A DNA stretch of 14,453 nt from Moraxellaceae bacterium. Lineage in GTDB: Bacteria; Pseudomonadota; Gammaproteobacteria; Pseudomonadales; Moraxellaceae. The notes beneath the pieces are model-generated. The model was given only the letters and a program-made list of their open reading frames with translations, had not been told where the DNA came from and did not search any database. Made by a program: the position numbers and the translations under genes. Each line of letters starts with the position of its first letter. Within the stretch, counting starts at the first letter, position 1. Positions 1 through 6,749 of this stretch are shown here, piece by piece. The stretch spans positions 1 through 14,453 of the forward strand of contig JAUXNL010000040.1 of NCBI GenBank assembly GCA_030684415.1, read 5' to 3'.

Positions 1-253
1 CGCCGAAAACATCGAGGCCGGCACGCGTCACATCAAGTACCTGATTGGTCGCTACAAGAATATCGAGCTAGCACTGGCCGCCTATAACGCCGGCGAAGGC
101 AACGTGAAAAAATACAACGGCATTCCGCCATTTGCAGAGACACAGGACTATGTAAAACGTGTCCTCAGCCGTTATCGCAATCTTTACGGTGGCAGCGCGA
201 CGGCCGTCGCCAGCCTGACCCCTGCGGTACAGCATACTGCCAGCACCCCCTGA
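1..253 (+). CDS. Lytic transglycosylase, SLT domain, C-terminal part (5' truncated by window edge)
   Basis: Reading from base 2 gives 83 residues ending in TGA at 251-253; the start and the catalytic glutamate lie outside the window. The visible part is the last third of a family 1 lytic transglycosylase (SLT) fold. It has a stretch beginning ENIEAGTRHIKYL, the hallmark AYNAGEGNV, and ETQDYVKRVLSRY, which is the usual final helix. Such enzymes cleave peptidoglycan between N-acetylmuramic acid and N-acetylglucosamine in the periplasm, leaving 1,6-anhydro ends. After the domain comes a short Ala/Thr/Ser-rich tail of about 20 residues with no recognisable motif. The gene converges on the Rieske gene with an 88-bp gap. 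The family call is firm; the subfamily (MltC-like, Slt70-like or a small stand-alone SLT protein) cannot be decided without the N-terminus. Confidence 0.9.
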   Translation, partial: AENIEAGTRHIKYLIGRYKNIELALAAYNAGEGNVKKYNGIPPFAETQDYVKRVLSRYRNLYGGSATAVASLTPAVQHTASTP

Positions 254-317
254 GCCCGCCTTCGTCCTGAGCTGTCGACTAACACGGGAAAACCCCGCCA
301 AAGGGCTCAGTCCTTTA

Positions 318-336
318 ATTCAGAGCCTCTCTGAAT
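318..336. terminator. Hairpin between convergent genes, possible weak terminator
   Basis: ATTCAGAG (318-325) and CTCTGAAT (329-336) form a perfect 8-bp stem with a 3-base loop. It lies 5 bp beyond the stop of the Rieske gene and 64 bp beyond the stop of the transglycosylase. Neither strand has a clear T-run after it, so intrinsic termination is only suggested by its position between two convergent genes. Confidence 0.35.
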
Positions 337-341
337 ATCCA

Positions 342-650
342 TCAAAGCTCTATCCCCACTTCTGCTCCGTCGTATACCAGCGCATACATCTTTACCCCGG
401 GCTGCATCGGATGCTGGACACAACGCCCCTCACGCGCCAGATCAAACTCCATCGCATGATAAGCACAACGTAACCGGGTGCCGTTGAGTGAGCCAGTGTG
501 CAAAGGGAAGCCTTTGTGTGGACACATGTCCCGGACCAGATACCGCTTCCCTTCCTGCTGGATCAACATCAAGGCAATGCCGTCCACACGAAAGACCTGA
601 CGGTATCCATCATGAAGGTTAATCAGCTTTTCCAGTCGATGAAATGCCAT
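342..650 (-). CDS. Small Rieske [2Fe-2S] ferredoxin-like protein
   Basis: A 102-residue single-domain Rieske protein. The cluster-binding motifs are C43-P-H45 and C62-A-Y-H65, separated by 16 residues, matching the family pattern C-x-H-x(16-18)-C-x2-H. There is no signal peptide or membrane segment, so it should be a soluble cytoplasmic electron carrier or the ferredoxin component of an oxygenase or reductase; the partner is not in the window. The ATG at 650 is preferred because GGGG lies upstream of it. A TTG at 668 is in frame and would add six residues, but has no better ribosome site. The gene lies downstream of ppsA in the same direction, but the strong ppsA terminator separates them, so it probably has its own promoter. 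The Rieske fold is certain; the biochemical role is unknown. Confidence 0.85.
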   Translation of the reverse strand: MAFHRLEKLINLHDGYRQVFRVDGIALMLIQQEGKRYLVRDMCPHKGFPLHTGSLNGTRLRCAYHAMEFDLAREGRCVQHPMQPGVKMYALVYDGAEVGIEL

Positions 651-693
651 GGTAACGGCCCCGCACAATCACACGCATGATGGCAACTGAATA

Positions 694-710
694 GCGCAAT
701 TTTGCGCAAT
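694..710. promoter_or_regulatory. GCGCAAT direct repeat with 10-bp period and overlapping palindrome
   Basis: GCGCAAT occurs at 694-700 and again at 704-710, exactly one helical turn apart. The first copy together with TTGCGC at 702-707 also makes the palindrome GCGCAA-TT-TTGCGC. The block lies between the ppsA terminator and the Rieske start at 650, where the Rieske promoter or an operator would be expected. No protein is known to bind it; the regulatory role is inferred from position and symmetry. Confidence 0.35.
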
Positions 711-738
711 AAAAAAGGCAGGAAAACCTGCCTTTTTT
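711..738 (-). terminator. ppsA intrinsic terminator (symmetrical, could act in both directions)
   Basis: GGCAGG (717-722), loop AAAA, CCTGCC (727-732), flanked by six A on one side (711-716) and six T on the other (733-738). Read on the minus strand it is a G/C stem followed by TTTTTT, 18 bp after the ppsA stop codon. The plus-strand reading is equally good, but no plus-strand gene ends here. Confidence 0.9.
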
Positions 739-756
739 ATTATCGCGGATGGCGAC

Positions 757-3129
757 TTACTGACCGTGGTTTTCCGCCAGGAAAAACCAGGTATCCAGCA
801 CGGAGTCCGGGTTCAACGATACGGAGTCGATGCCCTGCTCCATCAGCCACTTGGCCAGATCAGGATGATCGGAAGGCCCTTGGCCACAGATGCCAATGTA
901 CTTGCCGGCTTTTTTGCAAGCTTCAATGGCGCGTGCCAGCAAGAACTTCACGGCCGGATCACGCTCATCAAAAAGGTGCGACACGATACCGGAGTCACGA
1001 TCCAGACCCAGCGTCAGCTGTGTCAGATCGTTGGAACCAATCGAGAATCCGTCAAAGTGCTCAAGGAACTCATCGGCCAGCAGCGCATTGGTCGGCAGCT
1101 CGCACATCATGATGACACGCAGGCCATTCTCGCCACGCTTCAGTCCCTTCTCGGCCAGCAACTCCAGCACACGCTTGGCTTCGCCGGTGGTGCGCACGAA
1201 GGGAATCATGACCTCGACATTGGTCAGGCCCATTTCATTGCGTACTTTCTTCAGCGCCCGCACTTCCAGATCAAAGCAGTCGCGGAAGTTGTCGGAGATG
1301 TAGCGGCTGGCTCCACGGAAACCCAGCATCGGATTTTCTTCTTCCGGCTCATACAGCTTGCCACCGACCAGATTGGCGTACTCGTTGGACTTGAAGTCCG
1401 ACATACGCACAATGACCTTCTTCGGGTAGAAAGCGGCCGCCAGTGTTGCAATGCCTTCGACCAGCTTCTCGACATAAAAATCGACAGGTGAGGCATAGCC
1501 GGCACAGCGGTTGTCGACAGACTGCTTGATGTCGCGCGGCAGGCTGTCGTAGTTGAGCAGCGCCTTCGGATGCACGCCGATCATGCGGTTGATGATGAAC
1601 TCGAGTCGCGCCAGACCAATACCCTCGTTGGGCAGTGTCGCAAAATCAAAAGCGCGATCAGGGTTGCCCACATTCATCATGATCTTGAACGGTAGCTTGG
1701 GCATGGACTCAATCGAGTTCTTCTGGATTTCAAAATCCAGTTGCCCTTCGTAGATGAATCCCGTGTCGCCTTCAGCACAAGAGACCGTCACATCCATGCC
1801 GTCTTTCAGCAGTTCGGTCGCGTTGCCGCAGCCCACAATGGCCGGCACACCCAGCTCACGTGCAATGATGGCCGCGTGGCAGGTACGGCCACCACGGTTG
1901 GTGACGATGGCGCTAGCGCGCTTCATCACCGGCTCCCAATCCGGGTCGGTCATATCGGAGACGAGCACGTCACCCGGCTGTACCTTTTCCATTTCCTTGA
2001 TGGACGTAACCACACGCACGGGGCCGGAGCCAATCCGCTGGCCGATGGAACGCCCTTCGCACAGCACTTTGCCCTTTTGCTTGAGCAGGTAGCGCTCCAT
2101 GGTGCCGACGTTCTGACGGCTCTTCACCGTTTCCGGGCGCGCCTGGACAATGTAAATCAGGCCGTCATCACCGTCTTTGGCCCACTCGATATCCATCGGC
2201 GCAGCGTAGTGCTTCTCAATGATCAGGGCCTGCTTGGACAGCTCGGTAATCTCGGCATCGGTGATCGAAAAGCGGGCACGTTCGGCCTTGTCCACATCGA
2301 CAATCACGGTGGACTTGCCGGCAGCACCCGTGGCGCCATAAATCATCTTCTGGGCTTTGGAGCCCAGGTTGCGGCGCAGCACTGCCGGGCGCCCGGCTTC
2401 CAGCGTCGGCTTGTGCACATAGAACTCATCAGGATTGACTGCGCCCTGTACCACCATCTCGCCCAGACCATAGGACGAGGTAATGAACACGGCATCACGG
2501 AAACCCGACTCGGTATCAAGGGTGAACATCACACCGGCAGCACCTGTCTCCGACCGCACCATGCGCTGGATACCCGCAGACAGGGCCACCAACTTGTGGT
2601 CAAAGCCCTGATGCACACGGTAGGCAATGGCGCGATCGTTGAAGAGCGAGGCGAAAACCTCACGGATGGCCACCAGAACATTGTCGATGCCACGGATATT
2701 CAGGAAGGTTTCTTGCTGGCCCGCAAAAGAGGCATCCGGCAGGTCTTCAGCGGTGGCTGACGAACGCACGGCTACCGCCATGTTGTCATTGCCATTGGCC
2801 ATCTGGATGAAGGCCGCACGAACCTCCTGCTCGAACGCAGGCAACAAGGGAGTATCGATGATCCATTGACGGATCTGCTTGCCGGTTTCCGCCAGCTTGA
2901 CGACGTCATCCACATCCAGAGCGTCCAGTGCGTCGTTGATACGTTTGTTAAGGCCGCTCTGCTCCAGGAAGTCACGGTAGGCCTGGGCCGTCGTTGCAAA
3001 ACCACCGGGCACTGACACCCCAGCGTTCGCCAGGTTACTGATCATTTCGCCGAGGGAGGCGTTTTTACCGCCCACAATCTCGACATCATGCTTGCCAAGC
3101 TCTTGAAACCAAATGACGGACGCTTCCAA
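757..3129 (-). CDS. ppsA: Phosphoenolpyruvate synthase (pyruvate, water dikinase)
   Basis: A 790-residue protein, the normal length for PpsA (E. coli 792). It converts pyruvate, ATP and water to PEP, AMP and phosphate, the first step of gluconeogenesis from pyruvate, in the cytoplasm. Domains in order: N-terminal ATP-grasp nucleotide-binding domain (about 1-340, with VGGKNASLGEMI at 19-30 and VRSSATAEDLPDASFAGQQE at 121-140); phosphohistidine swivel domain with TNRGGRTCHAA, His418 being the phosphate carrier; C-terminal PEP/pyruvate TIM barrel with GSNDLTQLTLGLDRD (698-712) and GICGQGPSDHP (746-756), Cys748 matching the catalytic Cys. Thr416 sits two residues before His418, where PpsR is known to phosphorylate E. 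coli PpsA. The start is a TTG at 3129: AGGGAG lies 7 bases upstream and the product then begins MEASVIWFQELG as in the family. A longer in-frame GTG at 3255 would add 42 unconserved residues and is rejected. It is divergent from ppsR and followed by a strong terminator. Confidence 0.97.
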   Translation of the reverse strand: MEASVIWFQELGKHDVEIVGGKNASLGEMISNLANAGVSVPGGFATTAQAYRDFLEQSGLNKRINDALDALDVDDVVKLAETGKQIRQWIIDTPLLPAFEQEVRAAFIQMANGNDNMAVAVRSSATAEDLPDASFAGQQETFLNIRGIDNVLVAIREVFASLFNDRAIAYRVHQGFDHKLVALSAGIQRMVRSETGAAGVMFTLDTESGFRDAVFITSSYGLGEMVVQGAVNPDEFYVHKPTLEAGRPAVLRRNLGSKAQKMIYGATGAAGKSTVIVDVDKAERARFSITDAEITELSKQALIIEKHYAAPMDIEWAKDGDDGLIYIVQARPETVKSRQNVGTMERYLLKQKGKVLCEGRSIGQRIGSGPVRVVTSIKEMEKVQPGDVLVSDMTDPDWEPVMKRASAIVTNRGGRTCHAAIIARELGVPAIVGCGNATELLKDGMDVTVSCAEGDTGFIYEGQLDFEIQKNSIESMPKLPFKIMMNVGNPDRAFDFATLPNEGIGLARLEFIINRMIGVHPKALLNYDSLPRDIKQSVDNRCAGYASPVDFYVEKLVEGIATLAAAFYPKKVIVRMSDFKSNEYANLVGGKLYEPEEENPMLGFRGASRYISDNFRDCFDLEVRALKKVRNEMGLTNVEVMIPFVRTTGEAKRVLELLAEKGLKRGENGLRVIMMCELPTNALLADEFLEHFDGFSIGSNDLTQLTLGLDRDSGIVSHLFDERDPAVKFLLARAIEACKKAGKYIGICGQGPSDHPDLAKWLMEQGIDSVSLNPDSVLDTWFFLAENHGQ

Positions 3130-3136
3130 GGTAGGA

Positions 3137-3142
3137 CTCCCT
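3137..3142 (-). promoter_or_regulatory. Ribosome binding site that fixes the TTG start of ppsA
   Basis: On the minus strand AGGGAG ends 7 bases before the TTG at 3129-3127. This spacing, and the family-typical N-terminus that follows, decide the start against the upstream in-frame GTG at 3255. Confidence 0.8.
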
Positions 3143-3167
3143 AGCGGTAAACCTGAATCTGTGTGAA

Positions 3168-3186
3168 GGATCGTGATTGACGATCC
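3168..3186. promoter_or_regulatory. Inverted repeat in the ppsA leader
   Basis: GGATCGT (3168-3174) and ACGATCC (3180-3186) are perfect inverted copies 5 bp apart, 38-57 bp upstream of the ppsA start. It could be an operator or a leader-RNA hairpin. No T-run follows on the minus strand, so it is not a terminator. Confidence 0.4.
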
Positions 3187-3537
3187 ACAAGCGCCTGATA
3201 AGAAAGCGGTTTCCTGATTTGGAGCGCTGTCCATGCAGGGCGTTTGGACATACACTCGGGGGCAGCCTCAAGGCCCTGTTAACTGCCGTTCGGCCCCGTA
3301 CCGAGGCCGGGAATTGTACTCAAGTCCGCCGGAAAATGCTTGCCGAAAGATGGCCGAATTTGTCTGCACCCGTGCTGGCCAAAGCCTCGCCAGCCGCACG
3401 CATGGTCAAGGTTTTGCGCCGAAACAACCGCGAACCTGCGAGCATTTGTCGTCAACCAGCGGAAATGATGCGCGGCTACAGGGGCCCGTATCCACCCTCT
3501 TGCTCCCCCAGCACCGGGAGCCACCAAGGATTGCCCC

Positions 3538-4356
3538 ATGAAACGTAGCGTCTACTTTGTCTCCGACGGCACCGGCATCACAGCGGAAACTCTTGGCCAT
3601 AGCCTGCTGGCCCAATTTGACAACATCGAGTTCGATGAGCTCACCGTACCTTACGTCGACACGGTGGAAAAGGCCCATAGCCTCGTCAATGAAATCAATC
3701 GGATTGCCGAGGAAACAGGCACTCGCCCCATCATCATCGACACCATCGTGAACCGCGATGTCCGCGAAGCACTAGCCCGCGCCAACGCCTTCATGGTCGA
3801 TGTCTTCGGGACCTACGTCAGCCAGCTCGAAACCGAGCTCTGCTCAACCTCCTCCACCGTGGTCGGCAAAACACACTCGATTGTCAACAGCGAGGCTTAC
3901 AGCGTGCGCATCGATGCCGTGCACTTCGCCCTCGACAACGACGATGGCGCCCGCACCCGTCATTACGACAAGGCCGACATCATCCTGACCGGCGTTTCCC
4001 GCTCCGGCAAAACCCCCACCTCTCTCTATATGGCGCTGCAATTCGGGGTGTTTGTCGGCAATTATCCGCTGACCGAGGATGACTTTGACGACCTGCGTCT
4101 GCCGGCAGCCCTGAAGGAGCATAAGAAGAAGCTTTTCGGCCTGACGATTGACCCTGAGCGCTTGGCGGCGATCCGTAATGAACGCAAGGCCAATAGCCGT
4201 TATGCATCGGTGCAGCAATGTGAAATTGAAATCCGGGCCGCACAGGCAATGTTCAATAAAGAGGGCATCCCGTACATCAATACGACGCATCTTTCGATTG
4301 AGGAAATCTCGACCCGGATACTGGCGACGGCCGGCATCAAGCGCCGGCTGGTGTAA
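3538..4356 (+). CDS. ppsR: PEP synthase regulatory protein PpsR (bifunctional kinase/pyrophosphorylase, DUF299)
   Basis: A 272-residue protein of the Kinase-PPPase (DUF299) family. By family knowledge it uses ADP to phosphorylate PpsA on the threonine near the catalytic histidine, inactivating it, and uses phosphate to reverse this by phosphorolysis, so PEP synthesis follows the cell's energy and pyruvate state. Visible signatures: N-terminal YFVSDGTGITAETLG (6-20), the P-loop GVSRSGKT (152-159) followed by PTSLYMA, NYPLTEDD (175-182), LFGLTIDPERL (199-209), RYASVQQC (221-228), and THLSIEEIS near the C-terminus. The ATG has AAGGA 7 bases upstream. It is divergent from its target ppsA, the usual linkage. 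The hairpin beyond its stop has its T-run on the other strand, so its own termination signal is unclear. Confidence 0.97.
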   Translation: MKRSVYFVSDGTGITAETLGHSLLAQFDNIEFDELTVPYVDTVEKAHSLVNEINRIAEETGTRPIIIDTIVNRDVREALARANAFMVDVFGTYVSQLETELCSTSSTVVGKTHSIVNSEAYSVRIDAVHFALDNDDGARTRHYDKADIILTGVSRSGKTPTSLYMALQFGVFVGNYPLTEDDFDDLRLPAALKEHKKKLFGLTIDPERLAAIRNERKANSRYASVQQCEIEIRAAQAMFNKEGIPYINTTHLSIEEISTRILATAGIKRRLV

Positions 4357-4370
4357 GTACCTGAAGGAAG

Positions 4371-4397
4371 AAAATAAAAAGGGCTGCAAAGCAGCCC
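4371..4397 (-). terminator. Intrinsic terminator of the four-gene secreted-protein operon
   Basis: GGGCTGC (4381-4387), loop AAA, GCAGCCC (4391-4397) make a perfect 7-bp stem. On the minus strand it is followed by TTTTTATTTT (4380-4371), so it terminates transcripts coming from the right, 119 bases past the stop of the last gene. On the plus strand the stem is followed by TGAAAAC with no T-run; it may still slow or shield ppsR transcripts, which end 15-40 bases upstream of it. Confidence 0.85.
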
Positions 4398-4516
4398 TGA
4401 AAACATCATGAAAGCTCACCTCGGGGCCGCATGAGTGAATACCACCACAACCACAAGAGTCCACTTACCTTCATCAATCTGATAGCAGAGGACAACTGAA
4501 GAGCATCTATTTGAGT

Positions 4517-6739
4517 TTACTTCACCTTCAAATCAACCTGCCCATAGAACTTACCGCCGGGAATAACCATCTGGCCCAGCGTAAATGCAGTCCCAGAGCC
4601 AGCTGCAACACCATTAAGCTCTGCACCAGGCTTCCAATCCACTCCTTCGCGGTATGTGTTTCCCGCTCCCGTAAAGGCGGCGTTTGTTGCAGGCGCCTTG
4701 TAAAGATTCAATTTCCCGATTCTGACAACATCATCCCTACCTGTGCCAGGACCCAGTTCATAGGCAGTCGCAAAGGTAATCACCGTACGCTGAACCGGAC
4801 CGGGCTGTGATGCCACAGACTCTCTCCAGAAATCGATACGGCTGGCATCGCTAACATCCGCATCCATAACATGCTGAGAGACCAAGCGAAGCTCACCGGT
4901 TATATCAATCCACTCAATACGCGTTCCATCAACAGGCTCAATGATATAAAGACCATTTTTGGATGGATCTGTGGCCCTCAGCACAGAAGTGATACCGATA
5001 TAATCCTGACCCGGCGGAGGTGCAAGCGTAAAGCTGAAGTCACCACCAAATTTCCAGCGCATACCCGCGATGGCATCATCATCACGCATTCTTCGAGCAA
5101 CAGTACCATCGGGCAAGTCACCAATCGCCAAGTCGGCCCGAATATCAAAACTCATGTTCCTCGACGCAAACCTCAAACCGTTTACATCCAGACCAGAGCC
5201 CGCCAGATAATCCATACTGGTGTCTGCAACATACAACTGACCAGCAAGAAAGGAATACCGAGCATCGATATTTCTGAACCCGATATATTTGTTGGCATCC
5301 GTATCCGCCACAATCAAATGCGACCCTTCCGTGCTCGGCGTACCATAGGCGGTGTTTTTGCCAGCGGTTTGTATTGTCAAATCAAAGCCCGCTCCATGTC
5401 GCTCAGCAGCCGCAATTGAAGGATGCCCGCTTGGATACAAAAGCAGATTCGCATCCAGATTATAAAAATTAGGCATCAGCGCCCAAGTTTGGGGGGTGCT
5501 TAACTGCGTCCCCGTTGCAACATCATGCATGGTGATGGTCCGAGCACCACCTTGCAGCTCAAAGCCGCGCACGGCGATAGCCACACTATTCTCATCCGCT
5601 ATCACAGATGCAGGCGTCGCACCGAAAGCTGCCGCAGGAAAGAAGCTGCTGGTAGTGGATGTCGTGAAATTTGACAGGCCGTTCAGCGCACCAGGCTCCA
5701 ACAAATTGATATATATCGACCCCATGTCAAACGTAGCACGAGAGGGTGTTGCTGAGGCGCCATCAACCAGCGCACGCCAATTACTGAACCTTAGCGAGTT
5801 TCCACCGGGCTCGGCCAACTCCAAAACAAACTGATCGCCCTCTCCTTGACGCGCAAACTCGAATTTTGGCTGAAGAATGATGCCCGAGGAGCCTAAGCCA
5901 GTGCCTATGCCAGCACCTGTGCTCCCACGCACGGAATAGTCAACATTCAACAGGTCGCCAGAAAATCCGAACTTCCAGTGTGACTGCGTGTTGCTAGCAT
6001 TCAACACACCAAAATCAAATGCGGCGGGCGAGCCGGGAAACATGATGTTGGTTTGAACCCCCAAATCCAGCTGAAAGCCATTGGTAGTGGTGTTAACTCT
6101 GGGCAAGCTCAGGTTACCTAGAAAATTCAAACCCTTTGCAGAATCAAGGGTAAATTTTCCTGTCGCCTCACCCACAAGGTTGAAGTTTCTGAAGACAAGA
6201 ACGTTATAGCCCTGAGCGGGATCGCCATTGAAGCCGCCCGCAAAAGGTACCAGTCTCGGCTGAGCCAAATACCAGTTGCCATCGCGAGCATCCAGAAACA
6301 ACTTGCCATTACTGGTGGACGCATCGAAAAGCCCATTCGTATTGGAAAGGCGGAAAATGGTCGGGCTCAGCGTTTCGATACCCAAAAGACCAAATGTGCG
6401 TGTTGAGCCACCTGCTCCGGCAACACGCATCGCCACGCTACTCAGCTCATAGGGCTCAATGGTTACCCCCATCGAAAAAGCCGGTACACCTGCATTGGCG
6501 CCAACATCAAAGTCGAGCGTGACATCCAACGGTGCCAGCCGTATCTGATTGACCCGCAACGCCAGATTGTCATCCTCCCACTGAAACCGGTTCAGTGTGA
6601 GCTCAGAGCCTTGCAAGCTGGCAAGCAAGCCATCTTGGGCAGAAACAGCCCTCAAGACGTCCTCATCCAGCGCCTCAAGAGCATAAGTTGGCTGAAGCAT
6701 CACCACCGAAATGGCAAAAGACAGAATTTTTATTTTCAT
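4517..6739 (-). CDS. Large Sec-exported beta-rich protein, DUF6160/FilA-like cluster, gene 4
   Basis: A 740-residue protein of unknown function. It starts with a short Sec signal peptide (MKIKILSFAISVVMLQPTYA, likely cut after residue 20), then LEALDEDVLRAVSAQDG, the motif shared by all four proteins of this operon. The rest is long alternation of hydrophobic and polar residues rich in Gly, Asn, Asp, Thr and Ser, as in repetitive beta-sheet surface proteins. I see no second membrane segment, no lipobox and no catalytic motif. It contains no cysteine. The C-terminus, LGQMVIPGGKFYGQVDLKVK, fits endings I associate with large DUF6160-type proteins. The ATG at 6739 is chosen because it opens the signal peptide and lies 10 bp after the previous stop; a TTG at 6784 would put 15 odd residues in front. 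It is the last gene before the terminator at 4371-4397. Export is well supported; a surface or outer-membrane role is inference. Confidence 0.75.
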   Translation of the reverse strand: MKIKILSFAISVVMLQPTYALEALDEDVLRAVSAQDGLLASLQGSELTLNRFQWEDDNLALRVNQIRLAPLDVTLDFDVGANAGVPAFSMGVTIEPYELSSVAMRVAGAGGSTRTFGLLGIETLSPTIFRLSNTNGLFDASTSNGKLFLDARDGNWYLAQPRLVPFAGGFNGDPAQGYNVLVFRNFNLVGEATGKFTLDSAKGLNFLGNLSLPRVNTTTNGFQLDLGVQTNIMFPGSPAAFDFGVLNASNTQSHWKFGFSGDLLNVDYSVRGSTGAGIGTGLGSSGIILQPKFEFARQGEGDQFVLELAEPGGNSLRFSNWRALVDGASATPSRATFDMGSIYINLLEPGALNGLSNFTTSTTSSFFPAAAFGATPASVIADENSVAIAVRGFELQGGARTITMHDVATGTQLSTPQTWALMPNFYNLDANLLLYPSGHPSIAAAERHGAGFDLTIQTAGKNTAYGTPSTEGSHLIVADTDANKYIGFRNIDARYSFLAGQLYVADTSMDYLAGSGLDVNGLRFASRNMSFDIRADLAIGDLPDGTVARRMRDDDAIAGMRWKFGGDFSFTLAPPPGQDYIGITSVLRATDPSKNGLYIIEPVDGTRIEWIDITGELRLVSQHVMDADVSDASRIDFWRESVASQPGPVQRTVITFATAYELGPGTGRDDVVRIGKLNLYKAPATNAAFTGAGNTYREGVDWKPGAELNGVAAGSGTAFTLGQMVIPGGKFYGQVDLKVK

Positions 6740-6749
6740 GATGTGCCGC

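Larger units (their letters stand above)
3130..3537. other. ppsA-ppsR divergent intergenic region (408 bp)
   Basis: This gap should hold both divergent promoters. Visible elements are the ppsA ribosome site (3137-3142), a 7-bp inverted repeat (3168-3186), a weak 6-bp hairpin GCTGGC/GCCAGC (3374-3379 and 3389-3394), and the ppsR ribosome site AAGGA (3526-3530). No convincing -35/-10 pair was found on either strand, and no Cra-type operator was recognised. The short open frames that cross it on both strands have no ribosome site or recognisable product. Confidence 0.6.

Noticed and set aside
1741..2760. A 339-codon open frame on the plus strand
   Set aside because: It lies wholly inside ppsA on the opposite strand; its product has no domain or signal and is the usual antisense shadow of a conserved gene.
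3130..3255. N-terminal extension of PpsA from a GTG at 3255
   Set aside because: The extra 42 residues lack family similarity; the TTG at 3129 has a good ribosome site and yields the standard length and N-terminus.
3844..4464. A 206-codon open frame on the minus strand opposite ppsR
   Set aside because: It overlaps the conserved ppsR frame and crosses the terminator at 4371-4397, so it is a shadow.
4431..4499. A 22-codon plus-strand frame (MSEYHHNHKSPL...) beyond ppsR, with GGGG upstream of its ATG
   Set aside because: It is His-rich and tidy but lies in the 3' UTR of the opposite operon, beyond the hairpin that follows ppsR, with no promoter. It is too short to support without conservation data.
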